Source of the DNA: Novosphingobium sp. SG751A
GTDB taxonomy: Bacteria > Pseudomonadota > Alphaproteobacteria > Sphingomonadales > Sphingomonadaceae
Direction: 5' to 3'
Length of the DNA stretch: 64,000 nucleotides
Assembly: GCF_013149295.1 (NCBI RefSeq)
Contig: NZ_JABGCB010000018.1
Span: forward strand, 1 to 64,000
The translations under genes were made by a program, and so were the position numbers. Position 1 is the first letter of the stretch; every line of letters starts with the position of its first letter. The notes under the pieces were generated by a model that was not told the origin of the DNA, made no database searches, and was given only the letters and a program-made list of their open reading frames with translations. Positions 1 through 8,390 of this stretch are shown here, in pieces.

Positions 1-2
1 CG

Positions 3-173
3 GCACATGACCTGCCCTGGCTGACGCCGGATAACGCGGAGATCAACCCCAGCTACACCACGCCATGGGACGCGATCCTGATGGAGCCTGCAGGCCGTTT
101 CCATCTCCTGACCTTAACCCATGGTCGGAATGACAAAGGCATTGCCACCCCGGTCGCTGCTATCCGGCTCTAA
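3..173 (+). CDS. Possible C-terminal end of a gene entering from the left
   Basis: The third plus frame is open from the window edge to a TAA at 171-173 and reads as 56 plausible protein-like residues ending in PVAAIRL. The minus strand of 1-113 has stops in the frames I checked. It would overlap the 3' end of the convergent mmsA gene by 60 bases, which is longer than usual. I do not recognise the family, and the true end may be shorter or the frame spurious. Confidence 0.3.
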   Translation, partial: AHDLPWLTPDNAEINPSYTTPWDAILMEPAGRFHLLTLTHGRNDKGIATPVAAIRL

Positions 174-1625
174 TTTGTCCGGCCAGCGGGCCGTCACGGT
201 TTTCACTTTGGTCCAGAACCTGACGCCTTCCATGCCATGTTGGTTGGTGTCGCCAAAGGCGCTGCGCTTCCACCCGCCGAAGGTGTGATAGGCGACGGGC
301 ACCGGGATCGGCACATTGATGCCCACCATGCCGACATTGACCCGCGCGGCAAATTCGCGCGCGGCATGGCCATTGCGGGTAAAGATCGCCACGCCATTGC
401 CATATTGATGCTTGCTGGGCAGCGAGAGGGCAGTTTCGAAATCGGGCGCGCGCACGATCTGCAGCACCGGGCCGAAGATCTCGTTGTGATAGCTGTCCAT
501 CTCTGGCGTCACGTGGTCGATCAGCGTCGGGCCGACATAGAAGCCGCCCTCCAGCCCCTGCGGCGTGAAATTGCGACCGTCGATCAGGATTTGGCCGCCC
601 TCCGCCTCGCATTGCGTGATCCAGCCTTCTACGCGCTCCTTATGCTGGGCGGTAACGACAGGGCCATAATGCGCATCAGGATCGAGACTGGTCCCGACAT
701 TGAGCGCCAGGATCTCCGGGATCAGTTTGTTGATCAGCCTTTCTGCTGTGCCTTCCCCCACCGGCACCACCACGGGCAGCGCCATGCACCGCTCGCCCGC
801 CGATCCGAAGGCCGCGCCGATCAGGTCGCCCACGGCTCTGTCCATGTCGGCATCGGGCATGATGATACCGTGGTTTTTCGCGCCCCCCATCGCCTGCACG
901 CGCTTGCCCGCCGCCGCGCCGCTTTGATAAACGTAATTGGCGATGTCGGACGCACCGACAAAGCTGACCGCGCCAATCGCCGGGTGGTCGAGGATCGCGT
1001 CCACCATCTCCTTGTCGCCCTGTACGACTTGGAGAATGCCCTCGGGCGCGCCGGCCTCCAGCATCAGTTCGGCCAAGCGGACCGGCACCGAAGGGTTGCG
1101 CTCGGAAGGCTTGAGGATGAAGGCGTTGCCGCAGGCGATGGCCACGCCGAACATCCACATCGGGATCATGGCGGGAAAGTTGAAGGGGGTGATCCCGGCG
1201 CCAATGCCGATGGGCTGGCGCATGGAAAACACGTCGATTCCCGGTCCGGCGCCCTGCGTATATTCTCCTTTCAGGGCATGGGGGATGCCGCAGGCGAATT
1301 CGACGACTTCCAGCCCGCGTTGAATATCGCCCTTGGCATCGGCCACCACCTTGCCATGTTCGCTGGCCAACAGTTCGGCCAGGCTCTGCATGTTGTCTTC
1401 GACCAACCGCTTGAACTCGAACATCACGCGGGCGCGGCGCTGAGGGTTGGTGGCGGCCCATGCCGGTTGCGCGGCCTGTGCCGCCGCCACGGCGCGGTCC
1501 AGCAGCGCCGCATCGCCCAGCGCCACATGGGCCTGAACCTGCCCGGTCGAGGGGTTGAAGACCTGGGCCACGCGCGAAGGCGCCGGGGCATCGCCGACCG
1601 CCAGAAAATGATTGATAATCCGCAT
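114..1625 (-). CDS. mmsA: Methylmalonate-semialdehyde dehydrogenase (CoA-acylating), MmsA
   Basis: 503 aa, the usual length for MmsA. The family converts methylmalonate or malonate semialdehyde, NAD+ and CoA to propionyl-CoA or acetyl-CoA in the cytosol. Visible marks are the family block CGIPHALKGEY, the NAD-fold stretch TPFNFPAMIPMWMF, the catalytic cysteine in SAGERCMALP and the C-terminal FVIPTMG. The start at 1625 was chosen because GGAG lies just upstream in ATTACGGAGAAATC; an in-frame codon 33 bases earlier has no such site. It is the last gene of the four-gene minus operon MFS, DUF3237, enolase, mmsA, 37 bases after the enolase gene. In this setting it may act on a semialdehyde made by the operon rather than in valine breakdown (inference). 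Confidence 0.9.
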   Translation of the reverse strand: MRIINHFLAVGDAPAPSRVAQVFNPSTGQVQAHVALGDAALLDRAVAAAQAAQPAWAATNPQRRARVMFEFKRLVEDNMQSLAELLASEHGKVVADAKGDIQRGLEVVEFACGIPHALKGEYTQGAGPGIDVFSMRQPIGIGAGITPFNFPAMIPMWMFGVAIACGNAFILKPSERNPSVPVRLAELMLEAGAPEGILQVVQGDKEMVDAILDHPAIGAVSFVGASDIANYVYQSGAAAGKRVQAMGGAKNHGIIMPDADMDRAVGDLIGAAFGSAGERCMALPVVVPVGEGTAERLINKLIPEILALNVGTSLDPDAHYGPVVTAQHKERVEGWITQCEAEGGQILIDGRNFTPQGLEGGFYVGPTLIDHVTPEMDSYHNEIFGPVLQIVRAPDFETALSLPSKHQYGNGVAIFTRNGHAAREFAARVNVGMVGINVPIPVPVAYHTFGGWKRSAFGDTNQHGMEGVRFWTKVKTVTARWPDKLEPDSSDRGGNAFVIPTMG

Positions 1626-1662
1626 GATTTCTCCGTAATCCTGAAATATCAAACCCATACGT

Positions 1663-2835
1663 TCAGGTGATGATGCGGGTTTCCAGCTCGGTGCTGGTGA
1701 ATTCCTTGATGAAATCCTCGTTCAGATCGGCGCCCAGACCCGGCCTTTCGGGGGCATACATCCGCCCGTCGATATAGTTGGGACCATTGAAGGCCACCTC
1801 GCCAAGGCGCGGCGTGTCATCGAGTTCATAGGCATCGTGGATCGAGAGCGGCCCGCAATTTTCCTGCACATATTGCGAGGCCCACTGGTTGGCGACCAGC
1901 AGATGCGCGGTGGGCGCGGCCTCAAGGCTGGAGCCGGGCATACAGCCGCACATCACCGGCAGGCCCGACAGCCGCGCCAGCGTCAGCCAGCGCTGCGCCT
2001 TGAGCAGGCCGCCCGCCTTCTGCACCTTGATGAACAGGCCATCGGCGGCGCGGCGGTCGATGATTTCCTTGATGTTCTGCAACTCGCGGGCGGATTCATC
2101 GGCCCAGATCGGCGTGCCCACCTTTTCCCGCAACCGCGCCATGCCCTCGATATCCCAATAGGGCAGGGGCTGTTCGATCAGTTCGAGATTGACGTCGGCG
2201 CGGTCCCACGTCCGCAGCGCTTTATAGGCCATATCATAGGTCCACATGCCGTTCACATCGATCATCAGCCGCGCTTCGGGGCCAAGTTCGGCGCGCATGT
2301 TGATCATGGATTGCACCGATTGGTCAAAATCCATGCTGGGCTTGACCTTGATGACCTTGAAACCCTTGGCCAGCGCCTTGCGCGCCTCGTCGATCAATTG
2401 CTGCGCCGGGGCGGCCATCAGCACATAGCCGCAGTCGATCGCATCGACCGTCTTGCCGCCCAGCAACTGATAGACCGGCACGCCCAGCGCCTTGCCCTTG
2501 ATGTCATGCAGCGCGGCATCGACCATGGATTTGGCGTGATAATTGTCACGCACGATCAGATCCATGCGGCCCACGATCTTTTCGATGTTGAACGGGTCTT
2601 CGCCGATCAGGATGCGCGGGGCGATCTGGCAGGCGATGATGCCCGCGATCGAATGATGGGTTTCGCCATGATAGAAGGCCGATGTGTCGCCGCTGTCGGC
2701 AATGCCGACAAGCCCATCGTCGGTGTGGATTTTCAGGATCACCTGTTCCAGCCGGTTGATATGGGTGGTGGCGATGATGATCGGGCGTTTGAGGGGGGTG
2801 TGAACGGGAATGCATTCGACGCGGGTGATGCGCAT
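1663..2835 (-). CDS. Mandelate racemase/muconate lactonizing enzyme family protein
   Basis: 390 aa enolase-superfamily enzyme, a group that abstracts the proton alpha to a carboxylate to start dehydration, racemisation or cycloisomerisation. The barrel shows the KxK base pair in VIKVKPS, metal ligands in MIDVNG, LIEQPLP and WADES, and the second lysine in FIKVQKAGG. This arrangement fits the MLE subgroup better than the sugar-acid dehydratases. The start at 2835 has CAGGAGA upstream; an earlier in-frame start would run into the preceding gene. It sits between DUF3237 and mmsA in one operon. The substrate is unknown; a carboxylic acid or lactone formed from an imported aromatic or sugar acid is likely. 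Confidence 0.82.
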   Translation of the reverse strand: MRITRVECIPVHTPLKRPIIIATTHINRLEQVILKIHTDDGLVGIADSGDTSAFYHGETHHSIAGIIACQIAPRILIGEDPFNIEKIVGRMDLIVRDNYHAKSMVDAALHDIKGKALGVPVYQLLGGKTVDAIDCGYVLMAAPAQQLIDEARKALAKGFKVIKVKPSMDFDQSVQSMINMRAELGPEARLMIDVNGMWTYDMAYKALRTWDRADVNLELIEQPLPYWDIEGMARLREKVGTPIWADESARELQNIKEIIDRRAADGLFIKVQKAGGLLKAQRWLTLARLSGLPVMCGCMPGSSLEAAPTAHLLVANQWASQYVQENCGPLSIHDAYELDDTPRLGEVAFNGPNYIDGRMYAPERPGLGADLNEDFIKEFTSTELETRIIT

Positions 2836-2863
2836 GGATTCAATCTCCTGAAACAGCCTGCGG

Positions 2864-3343
2864 TCAGCCGACCGCGAAGACATCGAAAAAGGAATGATCG
2901 GCGTGTTTTTCGCCGGTCCCGGCAAAGACGGTGCGGGTCAGCCAGTCATGCGGGCCGCCGGGCGCCTCGAACACGGGCGAGATGCGGAAGTAATTGTCGG
3001 CCGGGTCAATCGGCTCGCCCGCCTCGATCCGCGCCTGAATATGCGCGGGGGCATGGGCATAGCCGCGATTGAACACCTGAATGGGCGTGCCATCCTCGGC
3101 ATGGATCAGATAGCGCGCGTCAAAAGCGATCACGCCATCGGGCCGAATCAGCGGCCAGTCGCCGCCGCTATGGGCGATGACGGTGCCGTTCAGGCGGGGG
3201 CCGGTGACTGTGCCGCCGATGACGGGGACATAGCCGCGCAGCGTGCCGCCGGGCAGGGCAAAGCGGCTGCGCGCGCCGGGCGGAAAATCGAGCCGGATGC
3301 GAAAGGCAAATTCCAGCGGCGGCGTGAAAATTGGCTGTGTCAT
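2864..3343 (-). CDS. DUF3237 family protein
   Basis: 159 aa, the full DUF3237 length. It carries the family pattern of a short N-terminal beta strand pair, GGTVTGPRLNG, a DGVIAFDARY block and a C-terminal YFRISPVFEAP block. The family is a small beta-barrel of uncertain biochemical role, often next to aromatic catabolic genes. Its start codon overlaps the stop of the upstream MFS gene (ATGA), so the two are translationally coupled. A second DUF3237 gene at 27243-27725 occupies the equivalent place beside another MFS permease, which suggests a shared role in handling imported substrate (inference). Confidence 0.8.
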   Translation of the reverse strand: MTQPIFTPPLEFAFRIRLDFPPGARSRFALPGGTLRGYVPVIGGTVTGPRLNGTVIAHSGGDWPLIRPDGVIAFDARYLIHAEDGTPIQVFNRGYAHAPAHIQARIEAGEPIDPADNYFRISPVFEAPGGPHDWLTRTVFAGTGEKHADHSFFDVFAVG

Positions 3344-4653
3344 GCAATTTTATCCTTGGAACGCAGGGGCATGATCAGCACACCGCCCGCCACCAGCATC
3401 AGCGCCAGCACCGCCAGCGCGCCCGCAAAACCTCCCGTTGCCTGTTTCATCACCCCGATCAGCATCGGGCCAAGGATGCCCCCCCCCGTGCCGAACATGG
3501 AGATGAGCGCGATGGCCTGCACCGAGACGCGGCCCTGGCCGATGCCCAGGTGCGCCGGGATTGCCCAGAACACCGCCTGCGCCGCGCCGATGGCGCCGCC
3601 CGTCAGCACCAGCAGCGCCATGGCGCCCCAGCCGATGGGCATGAACGCGCCGATGAGCAGCGCAACTCCGGCGATGACCGCCGAAATACCCATATGCCAC
3701 AGACGTTCGCCGGTATGGTCGGAGTGACGCCCGACCAGCAGCATTCCCGCGATCAGCCCCGCCTGGGGCAAAGCCGAAACCGTACCGATCAGCGTTTCGC
3801 TGCCGCCGGGCATCATCTGGCGCACCAGTTGCGGCAGCCAGAAGAGCAGCGCGTAGGAACCGGTCATCACAAACAGCCAGACAAAGGCGCAGCGCCAAAC
3901 GCGGGCATCGCGCAGGATCGGGCCGAATGTCCCGAGATTGGCCGGTTCGGCATTCTGGCCACCCTCGGCCACCGGCGTATCGGCGGGCACGCCGGGCATT
4001 TCGCGCACATCGTCACGGAAATAGGCATAGGCCAGCAGCCCCAGCACGAAATTCGGCAGGGCCTGCAGCACGAACATCCAGCGCCATGGCGACAGGCCCG
4101 CCGGATGCGGCGCGTCCAATATCAGCCCGCAGATCGGCCCGCCCAGCACCATCGAGGCGGGCACCGCCGATAACACCACCGCCATGGCCCGCGCACGCGC
4201 TTGCTGGGGGAACCAGCGATTGATGTACCATGTCACGCCCGGCGCAAAACCGGCCTCGGCCACGCCCAGCAGAAAGCGCGCCGTCAGCAATTCGGGCAGC
4301 GAGTTGACGCGCGACATGGCCAGCCCCGCCACGCCCCACAGGCTGACCGTGCATAACAGCCAGCGGCGGATGCCGAACCGGCGCAGCAAGGCGGCATGGG
4401 GATATTGAAACAGCAGATAGGCCAGAAAAAACGCGCCGACCGCCGTGCCGAAGCTGGTGGGCGACAGGTGGATGTCCTGTTCCATGGCGTGGGCGGCAAA
4501 GCTGAGATTGGCGCGGTCGATGGCATTGACGAAGGTGAGCCCCGCCAGCGGCCATATGACGGCCCGCATCAGGGCGCTGATGCCATCGCGTTCACGCTCC
4601 GCCAATGGGGCAGGCCTGTCCGTTTTACCGCTTGCCCGCAGCGCGGTGGGCAT
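3340..4653 (-). CDS. MFS transporter, anion:cation symporter type
   Basis: 437 aa inner-membrane permease with about 12 hydrophobic segments. The first helix carries FVNAIDRANLS, a pattern seen in phthalate, glucarate and similar organic-acid symporters (ACS family), and a loop motif follows the second helix (RRFGIRRW). GGGGAGA lies seven bases before the ATG. It is the first gene of the minus operon running to mmsA and probably brings in the organic acid that the enolase handles. The operator-like palindrome at 4719-4737 lies between its start and the divergent NTF2-like gene. Confidence 0.82.
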   Translation of the reverse strand: MPTALRASGKTDRPAPLAERERDGISALMRAVIWPLAGLTFVNAIDRANLSFAAHAMEQDIHLSPTSFGTAVGAFFLAYLLFQYPHAALLRRFGIRRWLLCTVSLWGVAGLAMSRVNSLPELLTARFLLGVAEAGFAPGVTWYINRWFPQQARARAMAVVLSAVPASMVLGGPICGLILDAPHPAGLSPWRWMFVLQALPNFVLGLLAYAYFRDDVREMPGVPADTPVAEGGQNAEPANLGTFGPILRDARVWRCAFVWLFVMTGSYALLFWLPQLVRQMMPGGSETLIGTVSALPQAGLIAGMLLVGRHSDHTGERLWHMGISAVIAGVALLIGAFMPIGWGAMALLVLTGGAIGAAQAVFWAIPAHLGIGQGRVSVQAIALISMFGTGGGILGPMLIGVMKQATGGFAGALAVLALMLVAGGVLIMPLRSKDKIA

Positions 4654-4718
4654 CGCTTTTTCTCCCCTGTGTTGGCGCCTTATTGTTGGTTGGCGCCCTT
4701 GCCTGACGATAGGTAATA

Positions 4719-4737
4719 TGATTTAAAAACTAAATCA
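4719..4737. promoter_or_regulatory. Candidate MarR operator, site A
   Basis: Perfect inverted repeat TGATTTA-AAAAC-TAAATCA in the 103-base gap between the divergent MFS operon and NTF2-like gene. The AT-rich 19-bp form stands out from the GC-rich surroundings and fits MarR-family sites. A close relative lies at 5905-5923 next to the MarR gene itself. Assignment to the MarR at 5261-5824 is inference. Confidence 0.65.
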
Positions 4738-4756
4738 AGTCAAATGGAGGATGCTG

Positions 4757-5257
4757 ATGACACAGAAATGCGGACTGAGTGTGGAGGATCGTCTCGACAT
4801 TCAGGAATTGCTGGCGCGCTATGCGTGGACGTTTGATTCGGGCGATGTTGAGGGCTTTGTCGCCTGCTTCACCCCCGATGCGATCCTGTGCGAGGATGCC
4901 TTCGAGGAGCCCGATATCTGGGGAGGCGAGGCGGGCATTCGCGCGATGGCGGAATTCTTTTTCTCGCGCCCCAGTTTTCCCGGCCGCCAGCATCATGTCA
5001 GCCAAATTCTGATCGAAGGCGAGGGGGAGCGGGCCAGCGTCCGCTCGTTCTGCTTTGTGACCGACAACAAGGGTGAGCCGCCCTATCATCTGCGTTTTGC
5101 CGGGCGCTATGATGATATCGTGGTGCGTTGCGATGGCCGCTGGCGCTTTGCCGAAAGGCTGATTCGCGATTGGTCGGGGCCCAGTCTGGCGGCCTTTCCC
5201 GGCCAGAGCGGCGCCAAAATTGCACGGCGGCGCCCGCCCGAACTGATGCGCCCCTGA
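4757..5257 (+). CDS. NTF2-like (SnoaL-type) protein
   Basis: 166 aa cone-fold protein. It starts with an alpha-helical DIQELLARYAWTFDSGD block, followed by the FTPDAILCED strand and a C-terminal DGRWRFAERLIRDW strand, as in SnoaL-like and ring-hydroxylase beta-like proteins. The second ATG (4757) was chosen because GGAGG ends only one base before the first. Family members are isomerases, dehydratases, hydrolases or binding proteins, so the reaction cannot be named. It is convergent with the MarR gene, whose stop lies 4 bases away, and probably responds to the palindrome at 4719. Confidence 0.75.
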   Translation: MTQKCGLSVEDRLDIQELLARYAWTFDSGDVEGFVACFTPDAILCEDAFEEPDIWGGEAGIRAMAEFFFSRPSFPGRQHHVSQILIEGEGERASVRSFCFVTDNKGEPPYHLRFAGRYDDIVVRCDGRWRFAERLIRDWSGPSLAAFPGQSGAKIARRRPPELMRP

Positions 5258-5260
5258 CCG

Positions 5261-5824
5261 TCAGTCAGCAGCGTTGAGGGTGGAGGTGGCGGCGTGCAGT
5301 TTGGTCAGTAAACGCAGCAATTCCGCCATTTCTTCCTCACTCAATACGCCCTGGCTAAAGCTTTCGTCGAACCAGCCGACCACTTCCTTGAGCCGCGCCA
5401 GCAAGGCCCCGCCATCCACGGTCAGAAAGACATGGCGCGAGCGGCCATCGGTGGGGGAGACGCGCCTTTCGATATAACCGCGACGCTCGAATGTGTTGAG
5501 CAGGGCGGTGATCTGTGCGCCGTCCATCGCCAGCGCCTCGCGCAGTTGCGAGGGCGTCAGGCCGGGGTTGAGACCGATCACAAAGACCGCGCCCACCTCG
5601 CGCGGGCCAAAGTCGAATTCGCCCGCGACCTTGAGGAAATGGCGGCGATAGGCCTCATAGAGGCGGCGCAGATAATAGCCCAGATATTGCGTCAGCGGGC
5701 CCACCTCGATCGGGTTGGGCTCGGGACGGATCAGCGTGTCGATGTCGGCGGCGGCATCCTGCATCGCGCTCGAACGCGACTGCGCAATGGTGTTGGTGCT
5801 GGTCGACTGCGCCTTTCTGGCCAC
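5261..5824 (-). CDS. MarR family transcriptional regulator
   Basis: 187 aa with a 40-residue N-terminal extension before the winged-helix domain. The recognition region reads TPSQLREALAMDGAQITALLNTF, followed by the wing RRVSPTDGRSRHVFLT, both typical of MarR. The start is a GTG with GGGGAG eight bases upstream. MarR proteins usually repress until a phenolic or similar ligand binds. The two matching palindromes at 4719 and 5905 suggest that it controls the MFS operon, the NTF2-like gene, itself and the TonB receptor-oxygenase pair (inference). Confidence 0.88.
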   Translation of the reverse strand: MARKAQSTSTNTIAQSRSSAMQDAAADIDTLIRPEPNPIEVGPLTQYLGYYLRRLYEAYRRHFLKVAGEFDFGPREVGAVFVIGLNPGLTPSQLREALAMDGAQITALLNTFERRGYIERRVSPTDGRSRHVFLTVDGGALLARLKEVVGWFDESFSQGVLSEEEMAELLRLLTKLHAATSTLNAAD

Positions 5825-5904
5825 TCAAAATTCTCCCCATAAGGCTCTCGCTCTGTCGGCACTATGCCTCGGCGCGGGGCGCCTGTCGATGCATTTTGAT
5901 ACTT

Positions 5905-5923
5905 TACATTATAAACTAAATTA
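5905..5923. promoter_or_regulatory. Candidate MarR operator, site B
   Basis: TACATTA-TAAAC-TAAATTA, an imperfect 19-bp inverted repeat (5 of 7 arm positions pair). It has the same layout as site A and shares the run AAAC-TAAAT-AA with it. It lies between the divergent MarR and TonB-receptor genes, 81 bases from the MarR start. Confidence 0.55.
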
Positions 5924-5988
5924 AATACCACTCCCGCATCGAGCGCCAGGGCAACAAGCCTGCGCCACCTGAAAGGGGAGAGATCAGG

Positions 5989-8373
5989 ATGAATGCATGC
6001 AGATTGGGTATGCTGTCGGGCGTGGCCGCCATGGCGATCAGCAGCAGCGCTATGGCGCAGACCGCGACTGCCCCGGCCCCGCAGCCCGGCGAGATCGTCG
6101 TCACCGCGCAATTTCGCGAACAGCGCTTGCAGGACACGCCGCTGGCCATCACCGCGATCAATGCCGCCACGCTGGAGGCGCGCGGTCAGGTCTCGATCAC
6201 CGATATTGCCGCGCAGGCGCCCAATGTCACGCTGCGCCCGGCGGCGGCCACCTTTGGCCCTTCGATTCAGGCCTTCATTCGCGGCGTGGGACAGTATGAT
6301 TCCAGCTATGCCTTTGAACCGGGCGTGGGCATGTATGTCGATGATGTCTATTATTCCACGTTGACCGGATCGCTGCTGGATCTGATGGATCTCGACCGGG
6401 TGGAGGTGCTGCGCGGGCCGCAGGGCACGCTCTCGGGGCAGAATTCGATCGGCGGTTCGGTCAAGCTCTATTCACGCAAGCCGCGCGGCGATAGCAGCGG
6501 CTTTTTGCAGGTTACGGGCGGCAGCTTCAACCGCATCGAGGCACGCGGGGCGCTGGATTTCGCGCTGGTGCCCGACAAGCTGATGGCGCGCATTTCGGCA
6601 ACGGGTGTGCGCAAGGATGGCTATGTCACGCGCTATGACTATGCCTGCACCCATCCGGGCACCACGGTGCCCTCGTTCCAGACGGCGGGCACCGGGTGCA
6701 AATTGGGCACGCAGGGAGGCAAGGCCTATCAGGCGGTGCGCGGCGCGCTGCGCTGGATGGGCAGCGACCGGCTCGAAGTCAATCTGAGCGCCGATTACAC
6801 CAATGACAACAGCGAGGCCGCGCCCAGCACCTTGCTGTTCGTGGGCACTGCGGCGGGGGTTCCGGGCGTGCCCAATGCGACGTCGGCCTATCAGATCGGC
6901 GGCGTGGCGCTGGGCAATGCCACCGGCTCGCCGTTTATCACCTCCTCGCCCTATGGCGCCTTTGCGCAGGACTCTTTCACCAACAGCCCCTATGTGAATT
7001 ATGCCACCTATACCAACCCGGCGCCGCGTGATGGCACCGCGCCCTATACGGTGGCGGATCGCAGCACGGTCAATGGAGGGGGCGGATCGCTGATGCTGGA
7101 CTACCGGCTGGGCGAGAATATGGCGTTCAAGTCGATCACGGCGGCGCGCGGCTATGTCGCCCGCTATATTTTCGACGAAGGCACGCCGGTGGATACGGCG
7201 CTGATCGATAATTATAACCGCCTCTCGCAATTCAGTCAGGAACTGCGCCTGTCGGGGCGGGTGCTGGGGTCGCTCAATTACACGCTGGGCGGGTTTTATC
7301 TGGAATATCAGGCGCGCACGCGCCAGCGCGTCGATATTCCCTCGCTTCAGTTCATCGAGGATGACCGGATCACCCAGCACACGCGCGCCGGTTTCCTCAA
7401 CCTCGACTGGCAGGCTAGCGGGGCGCTCAATGTGGTAGGCGGGTTGCGCTATACGCAGGGCGACAAGACCGTGACCTATGGCCGCCTCGGCATTCCGGGC
7501 AGCATTTATGGCGGGCTGGCCGATCCTCGGGTGCGTTCGCTCGATGGCATTGTCGGGCGCCACGAGGGCGATCATTGGGACTATCGCCTGGCCCTGCAAT
7601 ATCGCTGGTCCCCCGCCTTGATGACCTATGCGCAGGTCTCGACCGGTTTCCGCGAGGGCGGGGTCAATCCGCGCGCCTTCTTCCCGCAACAGGCGCTGCC
7701 CTTCGGTTCGGAAACGCTGACCGCCTATGAGCTTGGTCTGAAGGCTGATCTGTTTGACCGGCGGTTGCGTTTCAATCTGTCGGGTTTCTACAACAAATAT
7801 GACAATATTCTGGTGATCGTCTCCGCCTGCCCGCTGGCGGGCGCGCCAGCGGCGCCTTGCGCGCTGCCGGTCAATGCGGGCAAGGCCGATGTGAAGGGTG
7901 TGGAGGCCGAAACCACCCTGCGTCTGGCGAAAGGCCTGACTGTGGAGGCCTCGCTCGCCTATCTCGATTTCCGCTATACCGCGCTCAGCAGCGCGGCCAT
8001 CGCCTCGGGCGTCAGCCTGGATATGCGCGGGCCGTTCACGCCGCGCTGGCAATACAGTCTTGGCGCGCAATATGAAGGCGCGCTGGGGGCGGCGGGCACG
8101 CTGACGCCGCGCGTCGATCTCTCGCATGTCGATGCGTTTTATGCCCAGCCCACCAACACGGCCTATAATGTCGTGCCCGGACGCACGCTGGTCAATGCCA
8201 GCCTGACATGGCGTTCGGCGGCGCGCGGATGGTCGGTGACGGCGGCACTCAGCAATCTGACCAACAAGGTCTATTACAACACCGTCTTCGACAATCGCGG
8301 ATCGAACAGCACCGTCACCGGCAATCCGGCCCCGCCGCGCGAATGGTCGCTGTCGGTCAAGCGCAGTTTCTGA
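5989..8373 (+). CDS. TonB-dependent outer-membrane receptor
   Basis: 794 aa with a signal peptide ending SSSAMAQ, a TonB-box-like GEIVVTAQ, a plug domain containing the family signature VEVLRGPQGTLSGQNSIGG, and a beta-barrel ending in SVKRSF with the usual terminal aromatic. It imports a substrate across the outer membrane using TonB energy. GGGGAGA precedes the ATG. It is followed 17 bases later by a stilbene-oxygenase homologue, so the pair probably forms one operon: uptake then C=C cleavage. The plug resembles receptors common in sphingomonads that import aromatics rather than siderophores, but the ligand is not readable from sequence. Confidence 0.9.
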   Translation: MNACRLGMLSGVAAMAISSSAMAQTATAPAPQPGEIVVTAQFREQRLQDTPLAITAINAATLEARGQVSITDIAAQAPNVTLRPAAATFGPSIQAFIRGVGQYDSSYAFEPGVGMYVDDVYYSTLTGSLLDLMDLDRVEVLRGPQGTLSGQNSIGGSVKLYSRKPRGDSSGFLQVTGGSFNRIEARGALDFALVPDKLMARISATGVRKDGYVTRYDYACTHPGTTVPSFQTAGTGCKLGTQGGKAYQAVRGALRWMGSDRLEVNLSADYTNDNSEAAPSTLLFVGTAAGVPGVPNATSAYQIGGVALGNATGSPFITSSPYGAFAQDSFTNSPYVNYATYTNPAPRDGTAPYTVADRSTVNGGGGSLMLDYRLGENMAFKSITAARGYVARYIFDEGTPVDTALIDNYNRLSQFSQELRLSGRVLGSLNYTLGGFYLEYQARTRQRVDIPSLQFIEDDRITQHTRAGFLNLDWQASGALNVVGGLRYTQGDKTVTYGRLGIPGSIYGGLADPRVRSLDGIVGRHEGDHWDYRLALQYRWSPALMTYAQVSTGFREGGVNPRAFFPQQALPFGSETLTAYELGLKADLFDRRLRFNLSGFYNKYDNILVIVSACPLAGAPAAPCALPVNAGKADVKGVEAETTLRLAKGLTVEASLAYLDFRYTALSSAAIASGVSLDMRGPFTPRWQYSLGAQYEGALGAAGTLTPRVDLSHVDAFYAQPTNTAYNVVPGRTLVNASLTWRSAARGWSVTAALSNLTNKVYYNTVFDNRGSNSTVTGNPAPPREWSLSVKRSF

Positions 8374-8390
8374 TGACAGGAGAGGACCAG

